Of a stretch of DNA of 63,193 nucleotides, positions 60,922-63,193 are shown piece after piece. Under the pieces are notes generated by a model. That model worked only from the letters and a program-made list of their open reading frames with translations, did no database searches and was not told where the DNA came from. The first letter of the stretch is position 1. Every line of letters begins with the position of its first letter. Made by a program: the position numbers and the translations under genes. Source of the DNA: Halorubrum sp. F4 (GTDB lineage Archaea; Halobacteriota; Halobacteria; Halobacteriales; Haloferacaceae); contig NZ_JAPDFS010000003.1 of the NCBI RefSeq assembly GCF_027257195.1, positions 112,077 through 175,269 on the forward strand. Direction: 5' to 3'.

Positions 60922-61271
60922 CGGCGACGCTTCGCCGCGGTCGGCCTAAAGGCTTCGCGAAGCGGGGTGAAAGTTAACGGTCGCCGGTGTAGTCCTCCCG
61001 GACCTCCTCCGGGACGTCCTCGTCGACCAGCTTCGCCCACTCGACGAGCCGATCTCCGGATGGTGTCTGCGTGCTCATCGGGCGACGGATCTCCGTGGTT
61101 CGTATTAACACTTACCCCGATTCCAGTCCAGTCGGGATCGGTCGTCGTCGAAACCGATCCCGACTGCGAGTACCGGGTCCGACGACGACGACCGAGCCCG
61201 ACCACACGACCGCCGTCGGCGTCACGGCCGCGACTCGCACGCCTTTTAGGGTTCACGCGCCTCCGGCCGGC
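60922..61271. other. Region between hef and the DUF5807 gene
   Basis: Holds the 34-codon ORF 60974-61078 on the minus strand and its putative TATA element (TTAATA, minus strand, near 61103-61108). The plus-strand gene at 61272 has a CTTTTAGGG stretch near 61240-61248, at leaderless distance. Confidence 0.45.
60974..61078 (-). CDS. 34-residue small protein ORF
   Basis: Reads MSTQTPSGDRLVEWAKLVDE then DVPEEVREDYTGDR. It is acidic and helix-like with a complete ATG-to-TAA frame; a TTAATA box lies 25-30 bases upstream, consistent with a leaderless transcript. It sits just upstream of hef. It is below the size usually annotated, so support is limited to promoter spacing and composition. Confidence 0.45.
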   Translation of the reverse strand: MSTQTPSGDRLVEWAKLVDEDVPEEVREDYTGDR

Positions 61272-61748
61272 ATGAGCAAGCTCGAGGAGTTCCTCGCCGG
61301 CGATCGACTCGACGACGTCGTGTTCTACGTGAGCGACGCGTTCCTCGAGGACGACTCGCGGCTCCGGGAGGTCGGCACCGAGACCGACGACGGGGTCCGG
61401 CTCGTCCTCGACGGCGAGACCGGTCGGTCGGCGTTTCAGGCCGGCACGGGCATGGGCGCGATGGAGTTCGCGAAGGAGGCGATGGCCGCGGAAGGAGAGA
61501 TCGCCCGATCGCTCGACGCCGGCGAGTGTCCGTTCGCCGGCGACGACGCGGCCGACGCCGCGGACGCCGACGGTGACGACGCGCCCGCCGGCGACGACCA
61601 CGAGGTCCGGTTCGTGTTCGCGTTCGCCGAGGGGGAGAACCCCGAGGTGGGTGGCCTCTACGCCGAGGGCGACGTGATCCACGCGTACGCCCACTGTACC
61701 TGCGGGGAGAGCTACTCGCGGAAGTGGATCGTGGGCGATCGGGACTGA
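61272..61748 (+). CDS. DUF5807-like haloarchaeal protein
   Basis: 158 residues from MSKLEEFLAGDRLDDVVFYV. Conserved-looking parts are AFQAGTGMGAMEFAKEAMAAEGEI and VRFVFAFAEGENPEVGGLYA, then EGDVIHAYAHCTCGESYSRKWIVG with a Cys pair near the C-terminus; another Cys (GECPF) precedes an acidic linker. I recall this as the DUF5807 family, restricted to haloarchaea. The function is unknown; the Cys residues may bind zinc. Confidence 0.78.
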   Translation: MSKLEEFLAGDRLDDVVFYVSDAFLEDDSRLREVGTETDDGVRLVLDGETGRSAFQAGTGMGAMEFAKEAMAAEGEIARSLDAGECPFAGDDAADAADADGDDAPAGDDHEVRFVFAFAEGENPEVGGLYAEGDVIHAYAHCTCGESYSRKWIVGDRD

Positions 61749-61823
61749 GGTGGATCGTCGGCGGGCAGGCGTGAAACGAGGGTCCGGAGAAACCCCTATG
61801 CTTCCGGCGGACCGAGACGGAGC

Positions 61824-62279
61824 ATGGACGCCCTCGAGTCGGCCCGCGACGCCGCCTGGCGACGACACGCGAATCCGAAGAGCGGGTGGAGTCGGGTCCT
61901 CCTCACCCCGGTTCTGTTGTACGCCGCGTACCGACGCGACGAGAAACTCGCGGCGCTCGCGCTCGCGTTCACGGTCGTGAACCCCGTCCTGTTCTCGCCG
62001 CCCGCGGACGACGACGCGTGGATGACGCGCGTCGTCCTCGCCGAGCGCTGGTGGATCGAGGAACGCGAGGAGGACGTCCTCGCGGCGTCGTATCCCGCCG
62101 TCCTCAACCTGATCAACCTTCCCGTCTTCGCGTACGCGCTCCTGGCAGCGTACCGGAAGCATCCCGTACGGGCCGCGGTCGCGGGACTGACGTCGATCCT
62201 CCTCAAACTCCGCTTCGTCGACGAACTGGTCCGCCGGTACGACGTGGAGACGGTGGGAAGCGAGTCGGCGAACGAGTGA
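61824..62279 (+). CDS. DUF6653-like membrane protein
   Basis: 151 residues with hydrophobic segments near 25-35, 43-58, 90-108 and 115-130. The motif RRHANPKSGWSRVLLTPVLLYAAYRR near the N-terminus and the ADDDAWMTRVVLAERWWIEE segment in the middle resemble haloarchaeal DUF6653 proteins. Function unknown. It converges with tatC. Confidence 0.72.
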   Translation: MDALESARDAAWRRHANPKSGWSRVLLTPVLLYAAYRRDEKLAALALAFTVVNPVLFSPPADDDAWMTRVVLAERWWIEEREEDVLAASYPAVLNLINLPVFAYALLAAYRKHPVRAAVAGLTSILLKLRFVDELVRRYDVETVGSESANE

Positions 62280-62333
62280 AGCGACCGAAGTGACCGAAGT
62301 GATCTGACGGGGGAGGTCGTCGCGCCGATCCGG

Positions 62334-63193
62334 TCAGTTCCCGGTCCAGCGCAGGATCGCCAGCGTTCCCTCGAAGAGGACGATCATGGTGAGCGTGACG
62401 ATGATCGGGGCCATCCCGGTCGGGTCGGGGCTGAACAGGAACGCGATCCCGAGGAACGCGCCCCAGAAGATGAGGCGTTTGTCCTCCAGCCACAGGCGCG
62501 TGACGAGGTTCATCATGATCGCGAGCATGATGAAAAGCGGGATCTGGAAGACGATCGCCATGAACGCCAGCATGATCACGATCAGGTTGAACGTCTCCGC
62601 GAGCCCGAAGGCGATCGTCGCGGCGTCGGAGGTGTACGTGGTGAAATACGAGAAGATCGCGGGCAACACGAGGAAGTGCGCGAACGCGATCCCGATCCCG
62701 CCGAGCACCAGGCTCGTCGGAACCGCCGCGAGGTAGTACCGGCGCTCGTTCTCGTAGAGGCCGGGCTTCATGAACCGGTACGTCTGGTAGACGAACGCCG
62801 GGAGGCCGACCACGACGCCCGCGAGCCCGGCGACCTTCAGCCGCGTCAGGGGCAGTTCCAGCGGCCCGTACAGTCGGGGACGGTTCTCGAGCGGCGCGGG
62901 GATGTGGTACCCCCAGAAGTAGTTGATGAGGTCCGTCGACTCCGTCACCGCGACGAGCGTCGCGAGGCCGCCGAAGAGGAAGACGACCGCGAGCCGCCGC
63001 ATCATCTCCTCGATGTGTTCCGCGAGCGGCATCTCCTCGTCGGTGTCGGGTCCCTGGATCCCGCCTAGGTCCTCGGCGTCTCCGGCGGCCGCCGGCGTGC
63101 CGCCGTCACCGAGACTCTCGCCGTCGTCTTCAGTATCGTCGGTGTCGTCGTCGCCGTCGTCGTCTTCGGTGTCGTCGGTGTCGTCGGTGTCGT
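62334..63193 (-). CDS. tatC: TatC translocase subunit (5' end cut by window edge)
   Basis: Core of the twin-arginine translocase that receives RR signals. From the internal Met at 63032 (MPLAEHIEEMMRRLAVVFLF) the protein has six membrane segments and the family features FMKPGLYENERRYY and AFGLAETFNLIVIM. The frame stays open upstream to the window edge, encoding GIQGPDTDEEMPL preceded by a long Asp/Thr-repeat tail (DTDDTD...), so the real start is outside. Haloarchaea export most proteins by Tat, including the three TasA-like proteins here. Confidence 0.9.
   Translation of the reverse strand, partial: DTDDTDDTEDDDGDDDTDDTEDDGESLGDGGTPAAAGDAEDLGGIQGPDTDEEMPLAEHIEEMMRRLAVVFLFGGLATLVAVTESTDLINYFWGYHIPAPLENRPRLYGPLELPLTRLKVAGLAGVVVGLPAFVYQTYRFMKPGLYENERRYYLAAVPTSLVLGGIGIAFAHFLVLPAIFSYFTTYTSDAATIAFGLAETFNLIVIMLAFMAIVFQIPLFIMLAIMMNLVTRLWLEDKRLIFWGAFLGIAFLFSPDPTGMAPIIVTLTMIVLFEGTLAILRWTGN

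Noticed and set aside
58642..61275. 877-residue ORF antisense to hef
   Set aside because: It is the complementary shadow of a fully recognisable Hef protein.
63130..63193. Microsatellite at the right edge
   Set aside because: The GTCGTCGGT-type repeat is in frame with tatC and encodes its acidic N-terminal tail, so it is coding sequence rather than a separate element.

Overview
The window reads as haloarchaeal chromosome, probably a Halorubrum-like genome (inference from composition). It is very GC-rich, its proteins are acidic with many Asp and Glu residues, many starts appear leaderless with a TATA-like box about 25-30 bases upstream, and exported proteins carry twin-arginine (Tat) signals. 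Archaeal markers are SRP54, a Rio2 kinase, Hef helicase-nuclease, pantoate kinase, archaeal riboflavin reductase, a Tfx regulator, BKACE, a His-type signal peptidase I and an actin homologue resembling salactin. There is no rRNA or CRISPR array; one tRNA (Gln, UUG) is present.

Layout: 1-2260 holds a riboflavin gene and a small Tat lipoprotein gene bracketed by an inverted repeat. 2264-7835 is housekeeping (coiled-coil protein, SDR, methyltransferase, endonuclease IV, lipoate ligase family). 8300-13790 is a GMC oxidoreductase module with possible accessory proteins. 14198-15754 carries Rio2 and a CBS protein. 15784-21367 is a starch/maltodextrin locus (TrmB regulator, GH13 amylase, GH15 glucoamylase) with a candidate operator between the divergent enzymes. 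21377-34393 holds an aminotransferase, PolX, an NhaC antiporter with a coupled 38-codon ORF, an MFS transporter, SRP54, an amidohydrolase, a SufS-SufU fusion and pantoate kinase. 34511-37629 ends in a FlaD/E-like domain protein translationally coupled to an actin homologue. A tRNA-Gln and a copper pair (TRASH regulator, HMA chaperone) follow.

The most interesting part is 38745-47541. It combines a dedicated signal peptidase I, a DUF5305-like membrane protein, a rhomboid with an intact catalytic pair, a large anchored surface protein, three paralogous small exported proteins of the TasA/camelysin/DUF1102 type, and a membrane-anchored HTH protein. All three paralogues and the surface protein gene are preceded by the same bipartite promoter motif, so they look like one regulon. 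I read it as a haloarchaeal counterpart of the bacterial SipW-TasA fibre system.

47542-49150 is a scrap zone with broken toxin genes and a nucleotidyltransferase/partner pair. 49276-63193 returns to core genes: an iron-type ABC ATPase behind a DtxR-like palindrome, PurL, BKACE, SWIM, TRAM and Tfx proteins, a deacylase, a PhnP-like hydrolase, Hef, DUF5807 and DUF6653 proteins, and a 5'-truncated TatC. A dispersed GC-rich repeat occurs at both the left edge and 53.2-53.4 kb.
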